The position numbers and the translations under genes are program-made. The notes under the pieces were generated by a model. It did no database searches and was not told where the DNA came from. It saw only the letters and a list, made by a program, of their open reading frames with translations. 36,715 nt of DNA, from the NCBI GenBank assembly GCA_900290255.1, contig OMOD01000186.1, positions 1 through 36,715 of the forward strand, given 5' to 3'. How positions within the stretch are numbered: the first letter of the stretch is position 1; the number at the start of each line of letters is the position of its first letter. Shown piece by piece: positions 9,601-15,482 of the stretch. Origin of the DNA: Candidatus Sulfotelmatobacter kueseliae (GTDB taxonomy: Bacteria > Acidobacteriota > Terriglobia > Terriglobales > Acidobacteriaceae).

Positions 9601-10066
9601 GCCGCGAAAAGTGGCGCCCGCACCGTCCACGGCCCTGTCGCCCAAAGGAAAAAAACGACACGAACAGAATCTCCGTCCTGCGGAGCCGGTGGAGGTGCAG
9701 CGTTATCTCGTGGACTATGCCGTCACGCCGAACCAGCTTCGTTTCGACACGAACCCGCAAGGGGTCCACCACGGCATCATCAACTTCATGATGACGTCTT
9801 TCGAGGACGACGGAACTCTACGCACTCGCATCGTCAGCCGTGCCGTCAGTGACCTGGAGCCCGAGAGCTTTCAGGAAGCTCTGACCGGTGGACTGCGATT
9901 GCGCCAGCAGGTGGATGTGCCCGTGAAGGCAGCTTGGCTGCGGCTCGGCGTTCAGGATGCCCTCACGGGCCACCTCGGAACAATGGAAATCCCGCTGCCG
10001 GTCAAGCCGTTACCTGGTGTGGAGCAAAGCCTGGCTCAGCGAATGCCTGAAATCGAGCCTGACTAG
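6677..10066 (+). CDS. VWFA-related acidobacterial protein with N-terminal beta-propeller
   Basis: Encodes 1129 aa from ATG 6677, which has GGAG six bases upstream; the frame is open from 6599. The signal peptide is KKAIFTTIIVLLVTWCSP after a charged n-region. Residues about 50-430 carry repeating DGK/DGxR strands like a WD40-type propeller. A Pro/Glu/Ala-rich linker follows to about 500. From about 503 to 930 lies the acidobacterial VWFA-related domain: VVALDVVVTDAKGHVVESV, SDFLVREDGKPQTITYFDE, VTVILYDLLNTP in place of a DxSxS metal site, and YALSYTPTNKKYDGKFRKI. The C-terminal 200 residues are unassigned. The protein is exported and probably acts in the envelope; the ligand is unknown. The propeller fusion makes it longer than many family members. 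Confidence 0.85.
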   Translation: MACAPADVDCQQEAYCSPPHKKAIFTTIIVLLVTWCSPLPVQANGRSDTASPQPTHHVDLSRVGYVELSDMARRSQATNLSLDFLDHDQVLFTFNPKKLLVRHPDCPATHDDRIIHAAVIEVTTGKVLAQTDWYLHDSRRYLWSLGSGRMLLRSLNSLFVVDEHLRQTPLWTSPKDLLWVSVTPDGKQIITETEEDAAAAASKTKRGSKRVFQIQFRDVATLEVQRTVRSEKPANVESASSGFASVIPGGVTGTVWLVRFGPSEQERVNIARVRTRRVPDVLYLSSNVLLIGRDSSRIPGYSVSAFTVTGNRLWREHWPTHRYFPVLGRSEDGSRFAISTVSLVDTPTPGSAFEGLQQKIDVFDTATGTPVASTIAAPVVLQGQNFSLSPDGLRLAILTGGEIEFYDLPQMTAEEQASYTAVRADAPGLYIAPSPDRPQAEGGEPAFTAPDTDPEEEQASAATDSRSTEAPPPTSSPMVSSQGQAPPVPLVPVAGSSDMGPVMTLKSRAQVVALDVVVTDAKGHVVESVPRSDFLVREDGKPQTITYFDEVEAHAVPAPVPQHREVAPNIFANESPTPEAESVTVILYDLLNTPAEGQQRAKLELLKFLQNKPKGSKFALCALSDTLQMVQGFTADENVLIKAAKGQKGSLRYTSLQGQDAQDQQAVAWLTQSSQNMLAKFGSKFAPMSQSMQMAAGLIEQDEALRRNQDLDTRAWLTMDAFTQLARYLSAIPGRKSLIWLSGSFPLGIFPGLDLRNSDATTTAYTEEVKQAVNLLAESHIAVYPVDVRGLSAASLQTGFGDLADSSPPPVAFQSTNNANAELTTRFNQVGNLTTFTDIGDALPGGGSPFMQEMTEHEIMDKIATDTGGKAFYNTNGIEHAMALAMEQETNYYALSYTPTNKKYDGKFRKIKVSLAPSEKKLHVIHRSGYFAVDPDSAAEAAKDAARGFGLAAMQHGSPQAHQVYFEARVVPVGKPRKVAPAPSTALSPKGKKRHEQNLRPAEPVEVQRYLVDYAVTPNQLRFDTNPQGVHHGIINFMMTSFEDDGTLRTRIVSRAVSDLEPESFQEALTGGLRLRQQVDVPVKAAWLRLGVQDALTGHLGTMEIPLPVKPLPGVEQSLAQRMPEIEPD

Positions 10067-10423
10067 TGGAAGTAAGATCAGGCTTTGTGCTCAATTTGCC
10101 CAGTCAAGTGGGCCCGGGCCAGCCGGGGGTATTACCGCGCGTCTCCAGGGTTGTCGTTCCTCGCACCCGGTTTCTTGGCCCGAGGAACCTGCTTTTTCCG
10201 GGGAACTTCCGTCCCGCTCCGCTTCCCACAGCCCGTCCACAGGAATCTCCACTTTGGCACAGCCGATCAACAGCCTGGGACTGGTTTCCCGTTGCCCTCT
10301 GCTCCCCGGTGCGGCAGACTCTAACCCAGGGCGAGGCTCAAAATGTCTGTGTCCCCGCCACTGCTCCGTTCCTGTTGTGGAAAACTTGACTTCCACCCCG
10401 CATCTAGCCCGTCATTGCTGGAG
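10067..10423. other. Non-coding stretch with no recognised feature
   Basis: GC- and C-rich sequence downstream of the VWA gene. Short open frames here have no plausible protein character, no ribosome binding sites and no family resemblance. I see no terminator with a T-run. A GGAAGTAAG motif at about 10068 recurs near 10523 and 10549. Confidence 0.5.
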
Positions 10424-10439
10424 ATACAACATATGGTGT
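10424..10439. promoter_or_regulatory. Candidate NrdR box
   Basis: ATACAACATATGGTGT agrees with the NrdR-box consensus (acaCwAtATaTwGtgt) at 13 of 16 positions by eye, missing one of the strongly conserved bases. NrdR is the ATP/dATP-sensing repressor of ribonucleotide reductase genes and binds paired boxes about 30-32 bp apart. A weak partner starts at about 10454, 30 bp away. The box sits directly upstream of a good promoter for the nrdJ locus, which is where a repressor site would be expected. Confidence 0.5.
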
Positions 10440-10446
10440 TTCCCTC

Positions 10447-10475
10447 TTGACAGGCACAAGGTACGGGAGTAACTT
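10447..10475 (+). promoter_or_regulatory. Candidate sigma-70 promoter for the nrdJ locus
   Basis: A perfect -35 hexamer TTGACA (10447-10452) is followed after exactly 17 bp by TAACTT (10470-10475) as a weaker -10. Transcription would begin near 10482, giving a 5' leader of about 380 bases before the first likely start codon. The degenerate second NrdR half-site falls in the spacer between the two hexamers. Confidence 0.5.
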
Positions 10476-10499
10476 TGCAATCCCATGGTGGAAATTTCG

Positions 10500-10745
10500 C
10501 CTCACGGGAATGGGGCGGAATTGGCGGAAGTAAGAGCCGAGGAGCAGCGGAAGTAAGGACGACAGCTGTCCGCGAACCGCTGAGGGGCCGACGCCACGGT
10601 GAGGTGACCTGGCGCCGTCCCGCAGGCAACAGATGGGCGCTCGGGCTTGTGGATCCGTAAGCCCGGCGCCCAGCAGCCTTCAGGTTTTCCGGAGGCCCGA
10701 CTGCCGGAAGCCCGAAGCCGAGTATGTGCGGTGGCCGTTCCCCGA
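10500..10745 (+). promoter_or_regulatory. Structured leader, possibly a divergent cobalamin riboswitch
   Basis: This leader precedes the locus of a B12-dependent enzyme. It holds a very strong stem (GGGCGC, bulged T, CGGGCTT pairing with AAGCCCG, GCGCCC; 10635-10671). Pieces resemble cobalamin riboswitch elements: GGTGAGG at about 10588, a GTCCCGCA stretch at about 10616, and AAGCCGAGTATGTGCGG at about 10724 in place of the B12 box. I cannot thread all parts through the consensus in the right order, so the assignment is tentative; it may be another structured RNA. Confidence 0.3.
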
Positions 10746-10864
10746 ACTCCCCCCGGGGTTCGACGACAAGCGAGTGGCTCAGCACCGTTTCCATGGAACC
10801 TGCCCGCCAGGAGATAGGGGAACTCCTTTTCTTCTGGCGCGGACAACAGCCCGGGAGCCCGTTG

Positions 10865-11659
10865 ATGGAAGGTATTACCCGTATTGTTTCTGAGTCTTTG
10901 GCGCGCCACGGCTTCGATCGTCCCTTGGACTATCGTCGCCTGCACTGGTCGCGCTGGTTTCGTTGCCAGTCCCATCACAGTCTCCTGGTCGTGCCCAGCA
11001 AGCCCGGCGTCTTCGCCCTGGCCGAGGAGATCATGAGTGTGGGGACAGCCGCCCTCGGCTGTCCGGCCGAGCGAAGCTCGGCAGAGTCTGTGTGGGACCA
11101 GGTCTCGGACCCGGTCAGGTCGGGCGCAGCCCGGCTGGATTCCGCAGCCAGCACCGATGCCGCCCCGGCCCAACGCCGCATGCTGGCTGTCACCCAGTTT
11201 TTTGCCCACGACGACATGGCCTTCGTTCTTGACCGCATGCTGTCGCGCGAGAACCCGATGCGCGCCCGCCTGGTTTCGGGTCGTTACTTTGTCCGCTTCG
11301 TCATCATCGAAGACGAGGCCCAGCGCCGCTCCATCTGCAATGCTCTGAACCAGTGGATCGCCGGCTCGGGCGAAAAGGTTTCGGGCATCGGAGCCCACTT
11401 CGCCACGTCGCTGGAACTGACCGATGTCCGTGTGGGGACGGCCGCCCTCGGCCGTCCGGCCGAGCGACCGCCGCCCTCGGCCGTCCGGCCGAGCGAAGCT
11501 CGGCGGCCGATGCAACTGTGGCCGTTGCAGACGCCTCCGGTTCACCGGCGGCGACTCCGCAGCTCGACTCCGGAGCCGCCGCCAACATTCACTGTCCTGC
11601 GCCATTCCCCTCCGGCTTCTGACCGGAGGAGGGCTGGCAGCGCAAGCGCAGATCTTTGA
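10865..11659 (+). CDS. Uncharacterised protein upstream of nrdJ, interrupted by palindromic elements
   Basis: Encodes 264 aa from ATG 10865, which has GGGAG seven bases upstream; the frame is open further upstream, with an alternative ATG at 10793. Two blocks look like genuine folded protein: MEGITRIVSESLARHGFDRP to PSKPGVFALAEEIMS (about residues 1-57), and RRMLAVTQFFAHDDMAFVLD to NALNQWIAGSGEKVSG (about 100-172). Between them lies a translated palindromic element (VGTAALGCPAERSSAE), and a second, partly duplicated copy begins the C-terminal tail. The last 70 residues are low-complexity Arg/Pro/Ser sequence. I do not recognise a named family. The same strand and shared leader suggest expression with nrdJ, which starts 97 bp after its stop. 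Confidence 0.6.
   Translation: MEGITRIVSESLARHGFDRPLDYRRLHWSRWFRCQSHHSLLVVPSKPGVFALAEEIMSVGTAALGCPAERSSAESVWDQVSDPVRSGAARLDSAASTDAAPAQRRMLAVTQFFAHDDMAFVLDRMLSRENPMRARLVSGRYFVRFVIIEDEAQRRSICNALNQWIAGSGEKVSGIGAHFATSLELTDVRVGTAALGRPAERPPPSAVRPSEARRPMQLWPLQTPPVHRRRLRSSTPEPPPTFTVLRHSPPASDRRRAGSASADL
11043..11082 (+). repeat. Two-hairpin palindromic element, copy A (in frame)
   Basis: Hairpin 1: GGACAGCCG and CGGCTGTCC around CCCT. Hairpin 2: GCCGAGC and GCTCGGC around GAA. Both stems are perfect. The element lies inside the gene upstream of nrdJ, between its two conserved-looking blocks, and is translated as TAALGCPAERSSA without breaking the frame. Confidence 0.85.
11436..11504 (+). repeat. Two-hairpin palindromic element, copy B (tandem partial duplication)
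   Basis: GGACGGCCG and CGGCCGTCC around CCCT, followed by GGCCGAGCGA and then a second incomplete unit that ends with the full GCCGAGC-GAA-GCTCGGC hairpin. It is read as TAALGRPAERPPPSAVRPSE, starting in the same frame as copy A. After the junction of the duplicated unit the second half is read in a different frame. Confidence 0.8.
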
Positions 11660-11756
11660 AAGACCTGAATTCCACCCCGATTCCCCATTCCCGGAGGGCG
11701 CGGAATCGGCGCGAGACGCATAGAATTTAACATAGGATTTAACCAGGAGAGCCCCG

Positions 11757-14700
11757 ATGGCCGACACGAAAACCTCAACCGAAACCGCCGCCGCTTCGTC
11801 TACCGCGCCCAACCTCGTCGTTCTCAAGAGGAAGGCCCCGGGCCTCTCTTTCCGCCGCTTCTTCACCAAGCCGGGCGTCTCGCCCTACGGCGAGGTGGAG
11901 TGGGAACTCCGCACGGCCCAGATCACGGATGCCCAGGGCAACGTGATCTTCGAGCAGAAAGATGTCGAAGTCCCCAAAGACTGGTCGATGACCGCGACCA
12001 ACATCGTGGCCTCGAAATACCTGCATGGCAAACTCGGTACCGCCGAGCGTGAAACCGGCGTGCGGCAGCTCATCACCCGTGTCGCCGAGACCATCCGCGA
12101 CTGGGGACTCGCCCAGGGCTACTTCCACACGCCGGAAGACGGCGCCACCTTCCACGACGAACTCGTGCACATTCTGGTGCGCCAGTATGCGGCCTTCAAT
12201 TCGCCGGTGTGGTTCAACGTGGGCTGCGACCGCATCGAGCCCAGCTCCGACGGCCAGAACTGGCACTGGAATCCCGAGACCCAGCAGGTCGAATTCGGCG
12301 TTACCGGATACAGGCGGCCGCAGTGCTCGGCCTGCTTCATCAATTCGGTGAAAGATTCGCTCGATTCCATTCTTACCCTGGCCAAGACCGAAGGCATGCT
12401 GTTCAAGTGGGGCAGTGGCACGGGCACGAATCTCTCGCCCCTGCGCGGCTCGACCGAAACGCTCTCCGGCGGCGGCACGGCCAGCGGCCCGCTCAGCTTC
12501 ATGAAAGGATTCGACGCCTTTGCCGGGGTGATCAAGTCGGGCGGCAAGACTCGCCGCGCCGCCAAGATGGTTATCCTCAACGTCGACCATCCCGATATCG
12601 TGGATTTCATCGAGTGCAAGCAGAAGGAAGAAGCCAAGGCGCACGCGCTCGTCGCCATGGGCTACGACGGCTCGCATCCCGACTCCGACGCCTACTCGTC
12701 CATCTTCTTTCAGAACGCCAACAACAGTGTGCGCGTCACCGACGACTTCATGTATGCGGTGCTGCGCGACACCGATTTTTCTACGCGCAGCGTGACTGAC
12801 GGGCGCGTGGTGCAGACCTACAAAGCTAAAGAAATCCTGCACAAGATTTCCGAAGCCACCTGGCACTGCGGCGATCCCGGCATGCAGTACGACACTACGG
12901 TCAACCGCTGGCACACGTCGAAGAACACGGCGCGGATTAACGCGTCGAACCCCTGCAGCGAATACATGTTCCTCGACGACTCGGCCTGCAACCTGGCCAG
13001 CCTGAACCTGCTGAAGTTCGCGCCCAACGGCACGTTCGACGTGGAGGCATATCGCCACGCCGTCGACATCCTGATCACGGCGCAGGAAATCATCGTGGAC
13101 AACGCCGGCTACCCGACCGAAGCCATCATGCGCAACTCGCATGACTATCGCCCGCTCGGTTTGGGCTACGCCAATCTTGGCGCGCTGCTCATGGCCGCCG
13201 GCCTGCCCTACGACTCCGGCGCCGGCCGCGACTACGCCGCCTGCGTGACCGCGATCATGTGCGGCGAAGCCTATCTGCAGTCGTCTCGCATCGCCGAACT
13301 TTGCCCGGCGCTCATCCCTGCAACCGAAGCGACGAAGAAGAGTCTCGCCGAAACCAATCTGGGCACCGGCATAGCCCATGGAGGGGCGGACGCCCCCGTC
13401 CGCCCGGCGGAGCGAAGCTCGGCAGTCATGCCCGGCGGAGCCTGCCCCGGCTGGTACATCAACCGCGAGCCGTTCCTGGACGTCATCCGCATGCACCGCG
13501 CCAGCGTGAACGGCATCAGCAAGGGGAACGTCCCGGCCGCTCTCTATGACGCCAGCAAGCAGTGTTGGGATGAAGCTCTCGCTCATGGCGAGAAGCACGG
13601 CTACCGCAACTCGCAGGTCACCGTGCTTGCCCCCACCGGCACCATCGGTTTCATGATGGATTGCGACACGACCGGCATTGAGCCGGATCTCGCGCTGGTG
13701 AAGTACAAGAAACTGGTGGGCGGCGGCATGATCAAGATCGTCAACAACACCGTGCCCACGGCGCTGTTTAAGCTGGGCTACACCCACGAGCAGACGGGCG
13801 CTATCGTCAGCTACATTGACGCCACGGGCACGATCGAAGGCGCGCCCCACATCAAAGACGACCACCTTGCCGTGTTCGACTGTTCGTTCAAGCCGGCCAA
13901 GGGCACGCGCTCGATCCACTACCTGGGGCATCTGCGCATGATGGCCGCGGCGCAGCCGTTCATCTCCGGAGCCATATCGAAGACCGTCAATCTTCCCGAG
14001 AACGCCACGGTCGAGGACATCACCGACGCCTACATTCAGGCCTGGAAGCTTGGCCTGAAGGCGGTCGCCATCTATCGCGACGGCTGCAAGAAGGCGCAAC
14101 CGCTGTCGGCCGCGGGAACGAAGACGGCATCCTCGGGCAAAGAAGGGGCTTTGACGCTGGCGCAGCTTCGCGAGGAGGAGAATCCCGACGGCCCTCCGCG
14201 CGCCGTCCGCCACAAGCTGCAGGAAGAACGCGCCTCGATCACGCACAAGTTCAAAGTCGGAGACCACGAGGGCTACATCACCGTCGGGCTCTATCCCAAT
14301 GGCAAGCCCGGCGAACTGTTCATCACCATGGCCAAAGAGGGATCGACCGTCTCGGGCCTCATGGACAGCTTCGCGCTCGCGGTCTCGATCGCGCTGCAGC
14401 ACGGCGTCCAACTGGAACTGCTCTGTGAAAAGTTCGCGCATACGCGTTTCGAACCCAGCGGCTGGAGCGGCAATCCCGAGATCGGCTACGCCAAGTCGAT
14501 CATGGACTACATCTTCCGCTGGCTGCAGTTGCGTTTCCTCACCGGCCAGCAGCAGTTGCTGTTCGAGAATTTCCGGCCTCGCATGTCGGCCCTCCCTCAG
14601 CCGGAGGGTACCGGCGAGGTGAACGGCGCCACGGCGACGGGGCCGAAGTCCGAGGTCCGAGGTCCGGGGTCCGGTTCTGTGCACGCCGCCGACGCACTGT

Positions 14701-14816
14701 CGGGCATCGTGGACCTGGGCGACGCGCCGACGTGCAGCTTCTGCGGCTCGATCATGACGCGGAATGGAAGCTGCTACCGCTGCATGAGCTGCGGGAGTAC
14801 GAGCGGCTGCAGCTAG
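11757..14816 (+). CDS. nrdJ: Vitamin B12-dependent (class II) ribonucleotide reductase
   Basis: Encodes 1019 aa. The enzyme makes deoxyribonucleotides using adenosylcobalamin to generate a thiyl radical, with no separate small subunit. Visible hallmarks: CSAC at 190-193 (first redox Cys), NPCSE with the thiyl-radical Cys400 and Glu402, SACNLASLN with the partner Cys411, and APTGTIGFMMDCDTTG in the substrate loop. A TSCPD-type region (ITHKFKVGDHEGYITVGLYP onward) follows at about 825-930. The C-terminus ends in a Cys cluster (CSFCG ... CYRCMSCGSTSGC) used for disulfide relay. AGGAG precedes the ATG. Two repeats interrupt it: a palindromic element at residues 543-556, just before NREPFLDVIRMHR, and heptamer repeats in the linker at about 964-973. 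Both keep the frame, and all catalytic motifs are intact, so the enzyme is probably active. Confidence 0.96.
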   Translation: MADTKTSTETAAASSTAPNLVVLKRKAPGLSFRRFFTKPGVSPYGEVEWELRTAQITDAQGNVIFEQKDVEVPKDWSMTATNIVASKYLHGKLGTAERETGVRQLITRVAETIRDWGLAQGYFHTPEDGATFHDELVHILVRQYAAFNSPVWFNVGCDRIEPSSDGQNWHWNPETQQVEFGVTGYRRPQCSACFINSVKDSLDSILTLAKTEGMLFKWGSGTGTNLSPLRGSTETLSGGGTASGPLSFMKGFDAFAGVIKSGGKTRRAAKMVILNVDHPDIVDFIECKQKEEAKAHALVAMGYDGSHPDSDAYSSIFFQNANNSVRVTDDFMYAVLRDTDFSTRSVTDGRVVQTYKAKEILHKISEATWHCGDPGMQYDTTVNRWHTSKNTARINASNPCSEYMFLDDSACNLASLNLLKFAPNGTFDVEAYRHAVDILITAQEIIVDNAGYPTEAIMRNSHDYRPLGLGYANLGALLMAAGLPYDSGAGRDYAACVTAIMCGEAYLQSSRIAELCPALIPATEATKKSLAETNLGTGIAHGGADAPVRPAERSSAVMPGGACPGWYINREPFLDVIRMHRASVNGISKGNVPAALYDASKQCWDEALAHGEKHGYRNSQVTVLAPTGTIGFMMDCDTTGIEPDLALVKYKKLVGGGMIKIVNNTVPTALFKLGYTHEQTGAIVSYIDATGTIEGAPHIKDDHLAVFDCSFKPAKGTRSIHYLGHLRMMAAAQPFISGAISKTVNLPENATVEDITDAYIQAWKLGLKAVAIYRDGCKKAQPLSAAGTKTASSGKEGALTLAQLREEENPDGPPRAVRHKLQEERASITHKFKVGDHEGYITVGLYPNGKPGELFITMAKEGSTVSGLMDSFALAVSIALQHGVQLELLCEKFAHTRFEPSGWSGNPEIGYAKSIMDYIFRWLQLRFLTGQQQLLFENFRPRMSALPQPEGTGEVNGATATGPKSEVRGPGSGSVHAADALSGIVDLGDAPTCSFCGSIMTRNGSCYRCMSCGSTSGCS
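13384..13423 (+). repeat. Two-hairpin palindromic element, copy C, inside nrdJ
   Basis: Hairpin 1: GGGCGGACG and CGTCCGCCC around CCCC, a perfect 9-bp stem whose bases differ from copies A and B at paired positions (compensatory). Hairpin 2: GCGGAGC and GCTCGGC around GAA with one mismatch. Translated as GADAPVRPAERSSA, the same frame as copies A and B, and inserted at residues 543-556 of the reductase. Confidence 0.85.
14646..14673 (-). repeat. Four heptamer units (CRGACYT on the minus strand) inside nrdJ
   Basis: On the plus strand the units read AAGTCCG, AGGTCCG, AGGTCCG, GGGTCCG. They encode SEVRGPGSG in the linker before the C-terminal cysteine cluster. This is the reverse complement of the heptamer arrays at 24368, 25653 and 30051. 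Confidence 0.8.
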
Positions 14817-14830
14817 CGAGGTCATGGAGC

Positions 14831-14850
14831 GGCGGACGCCCTCGTCCGCC
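14831..14850. repeat. Palindromic element, copy D (first hairpin only)
   Basis: GGCGGACG and CGTCCGCC around CCCT, closely matching hairpin 1 of copy C. It begins 14 bases after the nrdJ stop codon and lacks the second GAGC-GAA-GCTC hairpin. It could also weaken or end transcription, though no T-run follows. Confidence 0.65.
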
Positions 14851-14864
14851 CCCGGTTTTCGATT

Positions 14865-14931
14865 TGTCATCCCGAGCGAGGATGCTCGTTCACGAAGTGA
14901 ACGAGCACCGCAGTCGAGGGACCTTGGGTTT
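14865..14931 (+). repeat. Dispersed palindromic repeat, TGTCATCC family
   Basis: Starts TGTCATCCCGAGCGAG and ends GTCGAGGGACCTTGGGTT. Between these ends is a perfect 10-bp stem, GCTCGTTCAC and GTGAACGAGC around GAA. The same ends recur at 15422-15472 around a different, shorter hairpin. Confidence 0.75.
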
Positions 14932-14945
14932 TGTGGTGCCGGCGC

Positions 14946-15179
14946 ATGCACTTCAAGATTGTCGGGCGCATCACGAATGTGGAGTCGATTGCGTCCGGCA
15001 AGACCATCCGCGAGCGCAAGCGGCTGTGGAAAGCATACGGCAAGGGACGCTGGCGGAAGCTGAAAGGCACTGCCGACGTTGAGTTTTTCGATGGTACGAT
15101 ACGCCATGCGGAAATCCACTGGTACGAAGCCCACGGGATTGGGGCGAAAGAATACAAAATCAAGCGGATTCTCGACTGA
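14946..15179 (+). CDS. Conserved-looking small hypothetical protein (77 aa)
   Basis: Encodes 77 aa beginning MHFKIVGRITNVESIASG, rich in Lys and Arg with a compact alternating pattern and an ending HWYEAHGIGAKEYKIKRILD that suggests a small beta-rich domain. There is no signal peptide or membrane segment. No clear Shine-Dalgarno site precedes ATG 14946; an ATG at 14931 would add five residues. One base separates its stop from the next start, so the two are surely co-translated. Similar short proteins seem familiar from acidobacterial genomes, but I cannot name a function. Confidence 0.7.
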   Translation: MHFKIVGRITNVESIASGKTIRERKRLWKAYGKGRWRKLKGTADVEFFDGTIRHAEIHWYEAHGIGAKEYKIKRILD

Positions 15180-15180
15180 G

Positions 15181-15408
15181 ATGAAACGCGAAGCACAATT
15201 CGTCATTTGCATCGGCAACAAGGGGTACCAGGCTTCGCTGGAGCTGCGCAAGATTTATCAGATCGTCCCGGACAAGGTGGCAGCCAGACTTCATCAGATT
15301 CGCGTCATCGACGAGTCCGGCGAAGACTACTTGTATCCGGAAGACTATTTTGTGCCGGTGCAACTGCCGCAGTCTGTCGAGCGGGCAGTGCGTCGAGCCA
15401 CGGCATAG
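15181..15408 (+). CDS. Small hypothetical protein (75 aa), paired with the upstream gene
   Basis: Encodes 75 aa: MKREAQFVICIGNKGYQASL, then LRKIYQIVPDKVAARLHQIRVIDESGEDYLYPEDYFVPVQLP. The compact beta-strand pattern and the VIDESGEDYLYP segment look like a conserved small domain of unknown function. The start lies one base after the stop of the 77-aa gene. There is no recognisable DNA-binding or nuclease motif, so I do not call a toxin-antitoxin pair. Confidence 0.75.
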   Translation: MKREAQFVICIGNKGYQASLELRKIYQIVPDKVAARLHQIRVIDESGEDYLYPEDYFVPVQLPQSVERAVRRATA

Positions 15409-15421
15409 GCCTGCGCAGAAT

Positions 15422-15472
15422 TGTCATCCCGAGCGAGCGCGCCCTTTGCGCGAGTCGAGGGACCTTGGGTTT
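15422..15472 (+). repeat. Dispersed palindromic repeat, TGTCATCC family
   Basis: Shares TGTCATCCCGAGCGAG and AGTCGAGGGACCTTGGGTTT with the copy at 14865, but the internal hairpin is reduced to a short GCGC stem around a CCCTTT-type centre. Conserved ends with a swapped hairpin are the notable property of this family. Confidence 0.7.
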
Positions 15473-15482
15473 GGATGCCTTC

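Noticed and set aside
10066..10389. Plus-strand frame of about 107 codons after the VWA gene
   Set aside because: No ribosome site, Pro/Arg/Leu-rich with no structure pattern; treated as non-coding.
10809..10835. Possible intrinsic terminator in the nrdJ leader (AGGAG/CTCCT followed by TTTTCTT)
   Set aside because: A stem of five pairs is too weak on its own; it would matter only if the leader proves to be a riboswitch with this as expression platform.
10502..11869. Minus-strand frame of about 455 codons opposite the gene upstream of nrdJ
   Set aside because: Translation is low-complexity and basic, it overlaps the nrdJ start, and the plus-strand frame has better protein character and a ribosome site.
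11775..15251. Very long minus-strand open frame (over 1100 codons) opposite nrdJ
   Set aside because: It mirrors the third-position GC pattern of nrdJ; its translation is Arg/Gly/Val-rich without domains, and nrdJ on the plus strand has all catalytic motifs.
14946..15408. Toxin-antitoxin pair
   Set aside because: Gene size and spacing would fit, but neither protein shows a known toxin fold motif or DNA-binding antitoxin motif.
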